Shown here piece after piece: positions 47,945-59,108 of a stretch of 64,000 bases of DNA. Position 1 is the first letter of the stretch. Each line of letters begins with the position of its first letter. The notes beneath the pieces were generated by a model. That model was not told the DNA's origin and did not search any database. It saw only the letters and a program-made list of their open reading frames with translations. Location of the stretch: positions 1 through 64,000 of the forward strand of contig JAAWSO010000001.1 in assembly GCA_022801595.1 (NCBI GenBank), written 5' to 3'. The translations under genes were made by a program, and so were the position numbers. This stretch comes from Clostridiales bacterium. GTDB lineage: Bacteria; Bacillota; Clostridia; Oscillospirales; Acutalibacteraceae.

Positions 47945-48589
47945 TTATGTATTTCCCATCAGGTAACACAGGGTCATCAGGCTGTCGCTGAGATGGACGG
48001 ATTCCACCACCACATCGTCATATTTCCGCGCGATGTTGTAATGGCTGAAGTTCCAGAAATTCCGGATGCCCAGAGCATACAGCTGATCCACCAAAACCTT
48101 GGCCGCTTTTTGGGGAACACAGAGGACTGCCATGATCGGTTCGTTTTTCCGGCAAAAGGTTTCCAAATCGGCGACGTCCAAAACTTCCAGCTCATCGTGG
48201 ATTTTGGTCCCGACGATGGAGGGATTATTGTCAAAAATACCGGTTAAAAGAAATCCTTTTGTTTCAAATCGAATGTATGCTGCCACAGCCTGTCCTAAAT
48301 TACCGGCTCCTAAGACAATGGCTTTTTGTTTCTGGTTGAGACGCAGAATATTGCCGATTTCCTCACGGAGCTGATCCACAATATAGCCGTATCCTTGCTG
48401 TCCGAATCCGCCGAAGCAGTTGAGGTCTTGCCGGATCTGAGAGGCAGTCAGGCCCATTTTAACGGAAAGCTCCTTGGAAGAGATCCGGTTGATCCCAGCT
48501 TGTTCCAATTGTGTTAAATAACGGTAATATCGGGGAAGTCTGCGAATGACAGACATTGAGATTCCATCACGTTTAGGCATACTTGCCAT
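47945..48589 (-). CDS. rex: redox-sensing transcriptional repressor Rex
   Basis: VIRRLPRYYRYLTQLEQAGINRISSKELSVKMGLTASQIRQDLNCFGGFGQQGYGY; Rossmann GAGNLGQAVAAY. Confidence 0.96.
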   Translation of the reverse strand: MASMPKRDGISMSVIRRLPRYYRYLTQLEQAGINRISSKELSVKMGLTASQIRQDLNCFGGFGQQGYGYIVDQLREEIGNILRLNQKQKAIVLGAGNLGQAVAAYIRFETKGFLLTGIFDNNPSIVGTKIHDELEVLDVADLETFCRKNEPIMAVLCVPQKAAKVLVDQLYALGIRNFWNFSHYNIARKYDDVVVESVHLSDSLMTLCYLMGNT

Positions 48590-48598
48590 CTCCCTACT

Positions 48599-49810
48599 TT
48601 ATAAAAGCTTAACCAGTCGATCGTTGATTTCCCGGAGGAAGGTTTCCGTATCCACGGTTTTTTTGTTTTCCAAAGAAGACAGGCTGACCAAATCGCCGGT
48701 CATGACGCCTTCCTCAATGGTCTGGATGGTGGCCTTCTCTAGTTTGTCGGCAAATGTGATCAGATCTGGGGTTTTGTCCAGTTCCCCGCGCTTACGCAGG
48801 GCGCCGGTCCAGGCAAACAAGGTAGCTACTGAGTTGGTAGAGGTTTTCTCGCCCTTCAAGTGGCGGTAATAATGACGCTGTACGGTACCATGAGCGGCTT
48901 CGTACTCAAAAATGCCTTCTGGAGAAACCAGTACGGAGGTCATCATGGCCAGGCTGCCGAAAGCGGTAGCAACCATGTCGGACATGACGTCGCCGTCATA
49001 GTTTTTGCAGGCCCAGATGTAGCCGCCGTCAGAACGAACCACACGGGCGACCGCATCATCGATCAGGGTGTAGAAATACTCAATCTTGGCTTTGTTGAAT
49101 CTCTCCTCGTATTCCTTGCCGTAAATCTCAGAGAAGATATCTTTAAAGCGGTGATCGTACTTCTTGGAAATGGTATCCTTGGTTGCGAACCACAGATCTT
49201 GTTTTTGATCCAGAGCATAATTAAAGCAGGCGCGGGCAAAGCTGGCGATGCTCTTATCTGTATTGTGTTGGCCTTGGATGATGCCAGCTCCGTCAAAATT
49301 ATGGATGGTTTCCCGGGTTTCGGTACCGTCCGGCGCCGTTACAACCAGCTCAGCCTTACAGTTTTCGCCGACGGTCATTTCCACATTCTTGTACACGTCG
49401 CCGTAAGCGTGACGGGCGATGGTGATTGGTTTTTTCCAAGTAGGAATAAAAGGGGTGATCCCCTTGACCACAATCGGGGTACGGAATACAGTGCCATCTA
49501 AAATAGCGCGGATGGTGCCGTTTGGAGATTTCCACATTTGGGTCAGATTATACTCTTTGACCCGCTCTGCGTTTGGCGTAATGGTGGCGCATTTTACTGC
49601 GACGCCATATTTTTTCGTAGCGTTGGCCGCATCAATCGTAACCTGATCCTTGGTTTTTTCCCGGTATTCCAGGCCCAGGTCATAGTATTCCGTGTTCAGC
49701 TCCACATAAGGATTGATCAGAATCTCCTTGATCATCTTCCAGATGATTCGTGTCATTTCGTCGCCGTCCATTTCAACCAATGGTGTCAGCATTTTGATTT
49801 TATCAGCCAT
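48599..49810 (-). CDS. icd: NADP-dependent isocitrate dehydrogenase
   Basis: [56 protein letters not shown]. Confidence 0.95.
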   Translation of the reverse strand: MADKIKMLTPLVEMDGDEMTRIIWKMIKEILINPYVELNTEYYDLGLEYREKTKDQVTIDAANATKKYGVAVKCATITPNAERVKEYNLTQMWKSPNGTIRAILDGTVFRTPIVVKGITPFIPTWKKPITIARHAYGDVYKNVEMTVGENCKAELVVTAPDGTETRETIHNFDGAGIIQGQHNTDKSIASFARACFNYALDQKQDLWFATKDTISKKYDHRFKDIFSEIYGKEYEERFNKAKIEYFYTLIDDAVARVVRSDGGYIWACKNYDGDVMSDMVATAFGSLAMMTSVLVSPEGIFEYEAAHGTVQRHYYRHLKGEKTSTNSVATLFAWTGALRKRGELDKTPDLITFADKLEKATIQTIEEGVMTGDLVSLSSLENKKTVDTETFLREINDRLVKLL

Positions 49811-49881
49811 GGCAATGACCTCCTCAGTTTGTATTGATATAACATCCACAGGCCTCTAAAACCTGTGAGAAAGATTCCCCA

Positions 49882-51819
49882 TTATTGGGCGCTTTGCTCC
49901 CGGGTATAGTTCAGCAGGCCGCCGGCCAGCACTAGTTCCCGCTGGCGGTCGGTCAGAACCGGTTCCAGCTCAATTTCAGTACCCTTGGTCAAGTTCTTGA
50001 GTATCACCTTACCGCCGTTTGCAATGGCTTCCCGGATGTTTGGCAATTGCAGCTCATCCATTTGGTCGATGGTATCATAGTCCGCCTCATTTTTAAAGAC
50101 AAAGGGAAGGATACCGGCATTGGCCAGGTTCGCGCAGTGGATACGGGCGAAGGATTTGGCGATGACCGCCTTGATGCCGAGATACAGCGGAACCAAAGCG
50201 GCGTGTTCCCGGGAGGAGCCTTGGCCGTAGTTGGCGCCGCCAATGACCACACCCTTGCCTTCCGCGCGGCAGCGTGCTGGGAATTCCTCGTCACAAACGG
50301 CAAAGCAGAAGTTGGACAGATAGGGAATGTTGGAACGATATGGGAGGATCTTCGCGCCGGCAGGCATAATGTGGTCGGTGGTGATATTGTCGCCTACCTT
50401 CAACAATACCTTAGCGGTAATTTCTTCCTCCAGGGCCTCACTGGTTGGGAACTCCTTAATATTGGGACCGCGGAGGATCTCCACAGAATCCATTTCCTCC
50501 ACCGGAGCGGGAGGAACGATCATGTTGTCGTTAATCAGGAAGGTTTCCGGCATAGGGATGTCAATGCCAGAGCCCAATTCCTGAGGATTGGTAAATACAC
50601 CGGTAATGGCGGAAATGGCTGCGGTTTCTGGGCTGACCAGATAAACCTGACCGCTTGCGGTGCCGGAGCGGCCTTCAAAGTTCCGGTTAAAGGTACGCAG
50701 GGAAACGCCGTTGGAATTTGGGGATTGTCCCATGCCGATGCAAGGACCGCAGGCGGATTCCAGAATCCGGGCTCCGGCTGCAATCAGGTCAGCCAACGCG
50801 CCGTTTTCCGCCAACATATTGTAAACCTGCTTGGAGCCAGGAGCGATGGCCAGGCTCACGTCTGGATGTGCGGTTTTGCCCTTGAGAATGGCGGCGACCC
50901 GCATCAAATCCAGATAAGACGAGTTGGTACAGGAGCCAATCAGAACTTGATCCACCTTTTTCTTGCCGATTTCATCAATAGTCTTGATGTTATCCGGCAT
51001 ATGGGGACAGGCAGCCATGGGAACCAGCTTGGACAGGTCAATGTCAATCACTTCGTCATAAATGGCGTCCTCGTCGGCCTTCAGTTCTACCCAATCCTCC
51101 TCGCGGCACTGCGCTTTCAAGAAGGAGCGGGTCACGTCATCGGATGGGAAAATAGAGGTGGTCGCGCCCAGCTCCGCGCCCATATTGGTGATGGTAGCGC
51201 GTTCCGGTACGGTCAAGGTGGCAACGCCTTCGCCGCCGTACTCAATGATTTTTCCCACGCCGCCTTTTACGGTCATGCGGCGCAGAACCTCTAGGATTAC
51301 ATCTTTAGCGGAAACCCAGCTTTGCAGCTTGCCGGTCAAATTGATCCGCACCATTTTCGGCATGGTGATGTAGTAAGGGCCGCCGCCCATGGCGACGGCT
51401 ACATCCAGGCCGCCGGCGCCCATGGCCAGCATGCCGATGCCGCCGCCGGTTGGGGTGTGGCTATCGGAACCGATCAGGGTTTTCCCTGGAATACCGAACC
51501 GCTCCAAGTGAACCTGGTGGCAGATGCCGTTGCCGGGACGGGAAAAATAAATGCCGTGTTTTTTGGCAATAGACTGGATAAACCGATGGTCGTCCGCATT
51601 TTCGAAACCGGTTTGGAGGGTATTGTGGTCAATGTAAGCCACAGAACGCTCGGTTTTTACTCGCGGTACTCCCATAGCCTCAAATTCCAAATATGCCATG
51701 GTACCGGTAGCGTCTTGGGTGAGGGTTTGGTCAATTCGCAGGCCAATGTCGCTGCCTACGGTCATTTCGCCGCTCAACAGGTGAGCCTTAATGATCTTTT
51801 GCGCGATGGTATAACCCAT
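49882..51819 (-). CDS. aconitate hydratase family protein
   Basis: LIGSDSHTPTGGGIGMLAMGAGGLDVA, SCTNSSYLDLMRVA, GANYGQGSSREHAAL. Confidence 0.92.
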   Translation of the reverse strand: MGYTIAQKIIKAHLLSGEMTVGSDIGLRIDQTLTQDATGTMAYLEFEAMGVPRVKTERSVAYIDHNTLQTGFENADDHRFIQSIAKKHGIYFSRPGNGICHQVHLERFGIPGKTLIGSDSHTPTGGGIGMLAMGAGGLDVAVAMGGGPYYITMPKMVRINLTGKLQSWVSAKDVILEVLRRMTVKGGVGKIIEYGGEGVATLTVPERATITNMGAELGATTSIFPSDDVTRSFLKAQCREEDWVELKADEDAIYDEVIDIDLSKLVPMAACPHMPDNIKTIDEIGKKKVDQVLIGSCTNSSYLDLMRVAAILKGKTAHPDVSLAIAPGSKQVYNMLAENGALADLIAAGARILESACGPCIGMGQSPNSNGVSLRTFNRNFEGRSGTASGQVYLVSPETAAISAITGVFTNPQELGSGIDIPMPETFLINDNMIVPPAPVEEMDSVEILRGPNIKEFPTSEALEEEITAKVLLKVGDNITTDHIMPAGAKILPYRSNIPYLSNFCFAVCDEEFPARCRAEGKGVVIGGANYGQGSSREHAALVPLYLGIKAVIAKSFARIHCANLANAGILPFVFKNEADYDTIDQMDELQLPNIREAIANGGKVILKNLTKGTEIELEPVLTDRQRELVLAGGLLNYTREQSAQ

Positions 51820-52061
51820 TGGTGATTCTCCTCTCAATAACATCAATCTGTAGATCTTTACTGGATATTTATTCGCCAAAATAGGGGAGGCGAACAAACA
51901 TTATTCATTTGTATTATCTAATATAATTAAATTCTTGTCAATGTTTCCACTGGAGAATTCTTAATTTCTTTAAAAATAGGATGGGAAGACCAGCATAGAG
52001 TGTGGAAATAACATACAAAAACTTTGCCGGTTAGAATTGACGTTTTCTTCCCCCAACCGCC

Positions 52062-52202
52062 TTGCCCAAATACAGAACAAATGGTATAATAACCTGGAAA
52101 TGCCAATGGAATCCGAGATTCCGGGAATTTCTGAGAATATTCAATCATAAAAAAAGCTCGCTCTTATGGCGTCGCTGTTCTTGCGCATTGCGCAAGTTTT
52201 TT
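52062..52202 (+). ncRNA. candidate small RNA: module B with its own promoter and terminator
   Basis: TTGCCC (52062-52067)-N17-TATAAT (52085-52090), TGGTATAAT extended -10; hairpin GGAATC cga GATTCC (52108-52122); terminator CTTGCGC att GCGCAAG TTTTTT (52180-52202). Confidence 0.6.
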
Positions 52203-52208
52203 ATGGTG

Positions 52209-52310
52209 TCACATCTGTAGTAAGACGGTAGCGCGGACATTTCGGTGCATCGGTCCCCGACCAATCTGGCGCACTGGGGAGCGTGGGCGACTGGCTCACT
52301 CCAGGTGTGA
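52209..52310 (+). repeat. module A homologue of the dispersed repeat
   Basis: AGCGCGGACATTTCGGTGCAT...CAATCTGGCG...GGGAGCGTGGGCGA..GGCTCACTCCAGGTGTG aligned to 24595-24686 copies; outer stem TCACATCTGTAGT / ACTCCAGGTGTGA. Confidence 0.8.
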
Positions 52311-52482
52311 TCCACCGTTTCTAAGAAAAATATTTCCCAAGTTTGCGTATGATTTCCAGAAAAAATGGGAACACTGCCTTGTGGTGGCTGCTGTATGGTT
52401 GCATCGGCAGCTCAGGGGTCAGTCTGGGCGAAACCGCCGGGACTGCCCTTCATCCAAACGATCTTTTGGAGGAGGCAGCGTT

Positions 52483-53301
52483 ATGAACGGACACAAGAGC
52501 AACGGCTTTAATCAGGTTTGGAACGGAGAACCGGTAAATGGGGAGCAGGATGAGAAGGCTGGAAAAAAACAGTCTTCCAATGCCATGGATCAGATTACCG
52601 AATCAGGTTCGGTGATCACCAACGACGGAAAGCATACCATCCATTGTCTGACCATTATAGGCCAGGTGGAGGGGCACTACATTTTGCCCAGCCAGAATAA
52701 AACCACCAAGTATGAACATGTGATCCCCCGGTTAGTAGCCATTGAGCAGGACCCGTCCATTGACGGCCTGTTAATTTTGCTCAACACGGTCGGCGGAGAT
52801 GTGGAGGCTGGCCTGGCGCTGGCGGAGCTGGTGGCCGGGATGAAAAAGCCTACGGTTTCCCTTGTATTGGGCGGTGGACATTCCATTGGGGTTCCCTTGG
52901 CTGTGGCGGCCAAACATTCCTTTATTGCGCCATCGGCGTCCATGACCATCCATCCAGTGCGCATGAACGGACTGATGTTGGGAGTGCCGCAAACCTTTGA
53001 GTATTTCCAGCGAATGCAAAAACGAATTACCCAGTTTGTAACAGAGAATTCCCGGATTTCCGCTCGACGGTTCTATGATCTGTCCATGAATACCGAAGAG
53101 TTGGTCATGGATGTGGGTACTGTGCTCAACGGCCAGGAGGCAGTGGACGAGGGGCTCATTGATTCCTTGGGGAACTTGTCTGAGGCCATTGACTGCCTGT
53201 ATGATATGATTGACCGGGATCAGGCGCAGGCTTCCCGCAGGGCAAAGCCTGCCTCAAAGAACGCGTCCAAGCCAACCGTCAAGAAAAGCGGCAAAAAATA
53301 A
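52483..53301 (+). CDS. ClpP-family serine protease (TepA-like)
   Basis: [66 protein letters not shown] 52483 after GGAGGAGG. Confidence 0.85.
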   Translation: MNGHKSNGFNQVWNGEPVNGEQDEKAGKKQSSNAMDQITESGSVITNDGKHTIHCLTIIGQVEGHYILPSQNKTTKYEHVIPRLVAIEQDPSIDGLLILLNTVGGDVEAGLALAELVAGMKKPTVSLVLGGGHSIGVPLAVAAKHSFIAPSASMTIHPVRMNGLMLGVPQTFEYFQRMQKRITQFVTENSRISARRFYDLSMNTEELVMDVGTVLNGQEAVDEGLIDSLGNLSEAIDCLYDMIDRDQAQASRRAKPASKNASKPTVKKSGKK

Positions 53302-53553
53302 ATCCAGCCAGATGGCTCTTGATTGACTTAATCGTTTCTTTTCCAAAAATTTTCAAAAATTTAAGGTTCCTGTGGTATTCTGAGGAGCATGGAAGAGAAG
53401 GGAAACAAGTGATACGTCTTTGGATGGGATAGGGAGATTTCCCAGTTTTCTGCGGCGATTCCGCAGAAATACATAGTTTGCATGATTTTTGTTCCTTCCT
53501 CTTCATAATAATCAAGGAAAGCAAAATGCTTCCAGCATCGAGGAGGAATCAAC

Positions 53554-54471
53554 ATGAGTTTACTTGAAGCGATTATCCAGGGAATTATCCAAGGAGCCAC
53601 GGAGTTTCTGCCCGTGTCTAGCAGCGGTCATTTGACCCTGAGCCAACATGTGATGGGGGTGCAGGTAGAAAGTATTCTATTTGACGTACTGCTGCATTTC
53701 GGTACGCTGATGGCGGTGGTGTTTGTTTACCATAAACTGATCGGCCGATTGATTGTGGAATGTTTCCGTCTGATCAAAGCGGTCGTAACCGGGAAGTTTC
53801 AATGGAGCCAGCGCAGTGACGACCAGAATCTGCTTTTCATGCTGCTTCTGGGTTTAGCGCCGCTATTTTTGCTGTTCCTTCCCGTGCCGGGAACGGGCCA
53901 GCAAATCAAGGACTTTGCCGACCAATGGTCCACCGATGGGGATATTGTCCTGGAAGGGGTGGCCCTTCTGGTGACTAGTTTGCTGTTGGCATTGGGAATT
54001 TTTGCGGCAAAACGAACCCAGAAACTTTCTCAGTCCCAGGGGCGGGAGCAGTATCGGGTACGGGATGCCCTTTTTGTTGGCGTAACCCAATGTTTCGCCG
54101 CGGTTTTCCCAGGACTTTCCCGTTCCGGTTCCACATTATCCGTGGGCTTGCTGTGTGGAATCAACCGTCAGAAAGCGCTGGACTATTCGTTTGTTTTGGG
54201 TATTCCGGCGATCCTGGCAGCTGTGGTGCTGTCTGTGGGGGACGCCATTCACGAGCCGGTACAAATCGGTACGGCTCCTTTGGTGGCTGGGGTTGTGACA
54301 GCGGCAGTCGTTGGATTTTTAGCGATCAAGCTGTTCAAATGGATGGTAACAGCGAATAAAATGCATCTTTTTGTGTGGTATACCCTTCTGCTGGGGATTG
54401 CCACGATCATTGTTGGACTGATAGAGCATTCGATGGGGATCAATGTATTCACGGGGATGCCGTTAAGATAA
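53554..54471 (+). CDS. uppP: undecaprenyl-diphosphatase
   Basis: [38 protein letters not shown]. Confidence 0.95.
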   Translation: MSLLEAIIQGIIQGATEFLPVSSSGHLTLSQHVMGVQVESILFDVLLHFGTLMAVVFVYHKLIGRLIVECFRLIKAVVTGKFQWSQRSDDQNLLFMLLLGLAPLFLLFLPVPGTGQQIKDFADQWSTDGDIVLEGVALLVTSLLLALGIFAAKRTQKLSQSQGREQYRVRDALFVGVTQCFAAVFPGLSRSGSTLSVGLLCGINRQKALDYSFVLGIPAILAAVVLSVGDAIHEPVQIGTAPLVAGVVTAAVVGFLAIKLFKWMVTANKMHLFVWYTLLLGIATIIVGLIEHSMGINVFTGMPLR

Positions 54472-54497
54472 AGGAAGTTAGGATAACAGGTGATAAC

Positions 54498-57146
54498 ATG
54501 GCGACAAAAAAGACAACCAAAAAACCGGCGGCTCACGCGGCGAAAAAGAAGCCGCCTGCCAAGCAAACCCGAAGCCGGCCGGATACCCGGACCAAAAAAC
54601 GAAGCCAGCCCCGGGATGTGGAGGCGCTGCGCCACCGGAACCAGGTGATGGCGGTCATTTTGTTTGCGGCGTCGATTTTGCTTGCCTGTTTGGTATTGAT
54701 TCCAGGCGACCATGTGTGGCGCTGGATTCACGACGTGATTTTAGGCCTGTTTGGATTTTTGAGTATCCTATGGCCGATTTTGCTTGGCTACATATCGGTG
54801 ATGATCGCCATGGGAAAATCGAAAAAACCTCGAGCAGGTTTGAAAATGGCCATGATTATTATTATCATTGCCCTGCTCTGCGGAACGGTATATATATTCC
54901 AATTTGGAGACGTTCAAGGAGATACCCCGTTTTGGAGCCGGTTGGGCAACCTGTATCAATTGGGCCAGCAAGTGAAAAGCGCCGGCTGGTTCAGCGGCTT
55001 GATCGGAACGCCGTTTGTAGCAGTTTTGGGGGCGACCGGAGGTAAAATTGTTTCCATTTTACTGCTGTTTGTCATGGTGATGATTTTTACCGGCACCACC
55101 TTGCTGCAATTGTTCCGGGCAGTCACGAAACCCACCCGGAAGGTCAAGGAAACCATTCACGATGTACGGGAGCGGCGGCTGGAGGAGCAAGCCTTGTGGG
55201 AGGAAACCAATTTTGACGATGACGTACAGATCGATATCCCAGTAGACACTAAGGCAAAAAGGCCAAATGAACGGGCGGCGCGGGAGCCGACCAAGAAGAA
55301 AAACGAAAAGCTGGAGCGGTTACAGCAGGCGTTTAGCCAGCCAGATCCAACCATCCAACAGGCCTCTTCCGCAGTGAAGCCGGAGCCCATGGATCACGAC
55401 GATGATTTTGAAGTTTCCGTACCGGATCTCACACCTCCAGAACCGGTTGCGGCATCCGCAGTCAGTGAGCCGGAGCCAGGCTCCGCCGCCGCGGCGGCCG
55501 CCGCGTTTATGGCAAAAGCGAAAGCCGCTCAGGAAATGCCTTCGCCAGCAGTATCGGAGGGGGAGCCCCAAGAAAACCAAATCCTCCCTGGGGACGATGG
55601 CGAGGAATTTTCTGCTCCAGAAACCACAGTAGCTGAGCCGGCGGAAGCCGTATATCAATTCCCACCAGTTTCTCTTTTGCAGGCCAGTGAAGCGGTGGAT
55701 CATGGGGATATCACCCACGAATTGCAGGTCAACGGACAGATGCTGGTGGATACCCTGAAAAGCTTCGGCGTTCAGACGAAAATCTTAGATATCAGCCGTG
55801 GTCCAGCGGTTACCCGCTATGAACTCCAGCCGGCAGCCGGTGTGAAAATCAGTAAAATTACCAATCTGTCCGACGACATTGCCATGAATCTGGCCGCCTC
55901 CGGGGTACGGATTGAGGCGCCGATTCCAGGCAAAGCCGCCGTCGGCATCGAGGTACCCAATAAAACCGTCAGCGTGGTGCGGATGCGGGAATTGATCGAG
56001 TCCAACGCCTTCATCACTGCGAAAAGCAAGCTGACGGTGGCTTTGGGCCGGGATATTTCTGGACAAGTCATGGTGACTGATCTGGCGAAAATGCCTCACA
56101 TGCTGATTGCCGGCTCTACCGGTTCCGGTAAGTCGGTGTGCATCAACTCCCTGATTGTCAGCCTCCTTTATAAAGCGAAGCCGGAGGAAGTCCGCTTCCT
56201 CATGGTGGACCCCAAAGTGGTGGAGCTGGGCATTTATAACGGGATTCCCCATTTGCTGGTGCCGGTGGTCACGGACCCCCGCAAGGCGGCAGGCGCTTTG
56301 GGCTGGGCGGTGACGGAAATGCTCAACCGGTATAAAATTTTTGCGGACAACAATGTCCGGGATCTAAATTCCTACAACAATATGGTAGGGGACGGCCTAA
56401 CCAGGGAGGACGGGATAACCCTGGAGCGGATGCCTCAGATTGTGATTATTATTGACGAGTTGGCCGACCTGATGATGGCGGCTCCCAACGAAGTGGAAGA
56501 CTCCATCTGTCGGCTGGCTCAGATGGCTCGTGCGGCAGGCATGCACCTAATTATTGCCACCCAGCGTCCTTCGGTGGACGTTATCACGGGTATCATCAAA
56601 GCCAACGTGCCCAGCCGGATTGCGTTTGCGGTGTCCTCCCAAGTGGATTCCCGTACCATTCTGGATGGCAGCGGTGCGGAGAAACTGCTGGGACGGGGCG
56701 ATATGCTGTTTTCCCCAGTGGGCTCCCCGAAGCCGATCCGGGTGCAGGGATGCTTTGTAGAAGATAAGGAAATCGAATCTATTGTGAACTTCGTGAAGCA
56801 ATCCCAGGACGCCAGCTACAATCAAAACGTCATGGAAGAAATCGAGAAGAACGCCGTGGCGGAAAAGGGCGGCAAGTCGGAGGACAGCAGCGACGGGGGC
56901 AGCAGCGACCCGATGATGGCGGAAGCGATCAAATGTGTGGTAGAGGCGGGACAAGCCTCTACCTCCCTGCTGCAGCGCCGTCTGCGTTTGGGCTATGCCC
57001 GTGCCGGCCGTCTGGTGGATGAAATGGAGCAGATGGGTATTGTAGGGCCCCATGAGGGCTCCAAGCCCCGGCAGGTTTTGATTACCTACCAGCAATGGCT
57101 GGAAATGAGCATGCAGAAAAACGACGAAGCCAACAGCCAGGAATAG
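54498..57146 (+). CDS. ftsK: FtsK/SpoIIIE DNA translocase
   Basis: 4-TM N-terminus, [53 protein letters not shown], gamma-domain winged helix at the C-terminus. Confidence 0.95.
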   Translation: MATKKTTKKPAAHAAKKKPPAKQTRSRPDTRTKKRSQPRDVEALRHRNQVMAVILFAASILLACLVLIPGDHVWRWIHDVILGLFGFLSILWPILLGYISVMIAMGKSKKPRAGLKMAMIIIIIALLCGTVYIFQFGDVQGDTPFWSRLGNLYQLGQQVKSAGWFSGLIGTPFVAVLGATGGKIVSILLLFVMVMIFTGTTLLQLFRAVTKPTRKVKETIHDVRERRLEEQALWEETNFDDDVQIDIPVDTKAKRPNERAAREPTKKKNEKLERLQQAFSQPDPTIQQASSAVKPEPMDHDDDFEVSVPDLTPPEPVAASAVSEPEPGSAAAAAAAFMAKAKAAQEMPSPAVSEGEPQENQILPGDDGEEFSAPETTVAEPAEAVYQFPPVSLLQASEAVDHGDITHELQVNGQMLVDTLKSFGVQTKILDISRGPAVTRYELQPAAGVKISKITNLSDDIAMNLAASGVRIEAPIPGKAAVGIEVPNKTVSVVRMRELIESNAFITAKSKLTVALGRDISGQVMVTDLAKMPHMLIAGSTGSGKSVCINSLIVSLLYKAKPEEVRFLMVDPKVVELGIYNGIPHLLVPVVTDPRKAAGALGWAVTEMLNRYKIFADNNVRDLNSYNNMVGDGLTREDGITLERMPQIVIIIDELADLMMAAPNEVEDSICRLAQMARAAGMHLIIATQRPSVDVITGIIKANVPSRIAFAVSSQVDSRTILDGSGAEKLLGRGDMLFSPVGSPKPIRVQGCFVEDKEIESIVNFVKQSQDASYNQNVMEEIEKNAVAEKGGKSEDSSDGGSSDPMMAEAIKCVVEAGQASTSLLQRRLRLGYARAGRLVDEMEQMGIVGPHEGSKPRQVLITYQQWLEMSMQKNDEANSQE

Positions 57147-57155
57147 GGGGAGCGT

Positions 57156-59108
57156 ATGGCTTTTTTACCGATTACCAAAAAAGAGATTGAGGCTTTGGGC
57201 TGGGACGTCCCGGATTTTGTCTTAGTGACCGGAGACGCTTATGTGGATCATCCTACTTTTGGCGTGGCCATTATTTCCCGGTTGCTGGAGAGCTATGGTT
57301 ATAAAATCGCGGTTTTAGCTCAGCCGGATTGGCGCACGGATCGGGATTTCACCCGGTTTGGACAGCCTCGTTTGGGGTTTATGGTCACCTCTGGAAACAT
57401 TGATTCCATGGTTGCCCATTATACGGCGGCGCGCCGTAAACGCAGTGAGGACGCCTATTCTCCTGGCAAAAAAATCGGCTTGCGCCCAGACCGGGCGGTC
57501 CTGGTGTACACCAAAAAGATCAAGGAAATCTATCCCGATTCTCCCGTTGTCATCGCTGGGTTAGAGGCTTCCCTGCGCCGGTTTGCTCACTATGATTATT
57601 GGGACGACGCTGTTCGTCCGTCTATTTTGATTGATTCGGGGGCGGATTTGCTGTCCTTCGGAATGGGGGAAAAGCAGACACTGGAAATCGCAAGAAGGCT
57701 CAACGACGGCGAGCCAATTTCCACGCTGACGGATATCCGCGGCACCTGCTATGCGGTTCCTACGTCCGAGTATGAGCCGGGGCCGGCGGTGGACTGTCCC
57801 AGCTATGAACAGGTGTGCGCCTCCAAAAAGGAATATGCGGTTTCCTGTCGCAAACAGCAGGATGAACAGGATTCCGTGCGGGGCCGGCGGGTGATTCAGC
57901 GCCATGGGAATCTCATTTTGGTGCAGAATCCGCCTATGCCGCCGCTGACCCAGGAGGAATTGGATCCAGTCTACGCCTTGCCGTATGAGCGTACCTATCA
58001 TCCTTGCTATGAGAGTCAGGGAGGAGTTCCGGCCATTCAGGAGGTGGAGTTTTCCATCACCCATACCCGCGGATGCTTTGGCGCGTGTAACTTCTGTTCC
58101 ATTGCGTTTCACCAAGGAAGGGAAATCACCACGCGAAGCGAGGAATCCGTCTTGCGGGAGGCGGAGCTGCTGACCTGTCAGCCTGGCTTTAAGGGGTATA
58201 TCCACGACGTAGGCGGTCCCACCGCCAATTTCCGGCAGGTATCCTGCGAGAAGCAAAAGAAGCATGGACTGTGCAAAGGGGAAAAGAAGTGTTTGGCTCC
58301 GAAGCCCTGCACATTGCTGGAGGTAGACCATCGAGAATATTTGGAGCTGCTTCGGAAAATACGGAAGATTCCCAAGGTGAAAAAAGTCTTTATCCGCTCT
58401 GGTATTCGGTATGATTACCTGATGGAAGACTCAGATGAAACTTTTTTTAAGGAGCTGGTACAGCATCACATCAGCGGCCAGCTCAAGGTAGCGCCGGAGC
58501 ACTGCTCCGCCAATGTCCTGGATCATATGGGAAAGCCTCATATTGAGGCGTACAAGGCTTTTCAAAAGCGGTTTTATCAAATTACCAAATCCATCGGCAA
58601 GGAGCAGTATCTGGTGCCATATTTAATGTCCTCCCACCCGGGAAGCACCTTGAAGGACGCGGTGGAGCTGGCCCTATTCTTGAAGCAGGAAAAGCTCCGC
58701 CCCGAGCAGGTACAGGATTTTTATCCCACCCCGGGCACCATTTCTACCTGTATGTTTTATACTGGCCTCAATCCTTACACCATGGAGGAGGTTTATGTCC
58801 CTCGCACCGACCAGGAGAAGGCCCAGCAGCGGGCATTGCTCCAGTATTTTAGTCCGAAGAATCAAGCCCTCGTCATTGCGGCGCTGAAAGCCGCGGGCCG
58901 AGCGGACTTAATCGGAACCGATCCGAAGTGTTTGGTACGGCCGTTGCCAGGGACAAAGCGGCAAACGGATGAGAAGAAAGGGGACGGCCAAGGGATATGG
59001 AAGCAAAAGGCTGTGGGCCGGGACAAGAGCCATCCGGCCAAAGCCGGAAGCGCGCACAAGGGAAAAAGCAGAACCGGAAAAAATCGATTGGGAAAAGGCG
59101 GGCGATAG
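57156..59108 (+). CDS. YgiQ family radical SAM protein
   Basis: MAFLPITKKEIEALGWDVPDFVLVTGDAYVDHPTFGVAIISR; RGCFGACNFCSIAFHQGR (CxxxCxxC). Confidence 0.93.
   Translation: MAFLPITKKEIEALGWDVPDFVLVTGDAYVDHPTFGVAIISRLLESYGYKIAVLAQPDWRTDRDFTRFGQPRLGFMVTSGNIDSMVAHYTAARRKRSEDAYSPGKKIGLRPDRAVLVYTKKIKEIYPDSPVVIAGLEASLRRFAHYDYWDDAVRPSILIDSGADLLSFGMGEKQTLEIARRLNDGEPISTLTDIRGTCYAVPTSEYEPGPAVDCPSYEQVCASKKEYAVSCRKQQDEQDSVRGRRVIQRHGNLILVQNPPMPPLTQEELDPVYALPYERTYHPCYESQGGVPAIQEVEFSITHTRGCFGACNFCSIAFHQGREITTRSEESVLREAELLTCQPGFKGYIHDVGGPTANFRQVSCEKQKKHGLCKGEKKCLAPKPCTLLEVDHREYLELLRKIRKIPKVKKVFIRSGIRYDYLMEDSDETFFKELVQHHISGQLKVAPEHCSANVLDHMGKPHIEAYKAFQKRFYQITKSIGKEQYLVPYLMSSHPGSTLKDAVELALFLKQEKLRPEQVQDFYPTPGTISTCMFYTGLNPYTMEEVYVPRTDQEKAQQRALLQYFSPKNQALVIAALKAAGRADLIGTDPKCLVRPLPGTKRQTDEKKGDGQGIWKQKAVGRDKSHPAKAGSAHKGKSRTGKNRLGKGGR

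Noticed and set aside
50047-51294. 415-aa plus-strand ORF
   Set aside because: Antisense shadow of the aconitase gene; no motif support.
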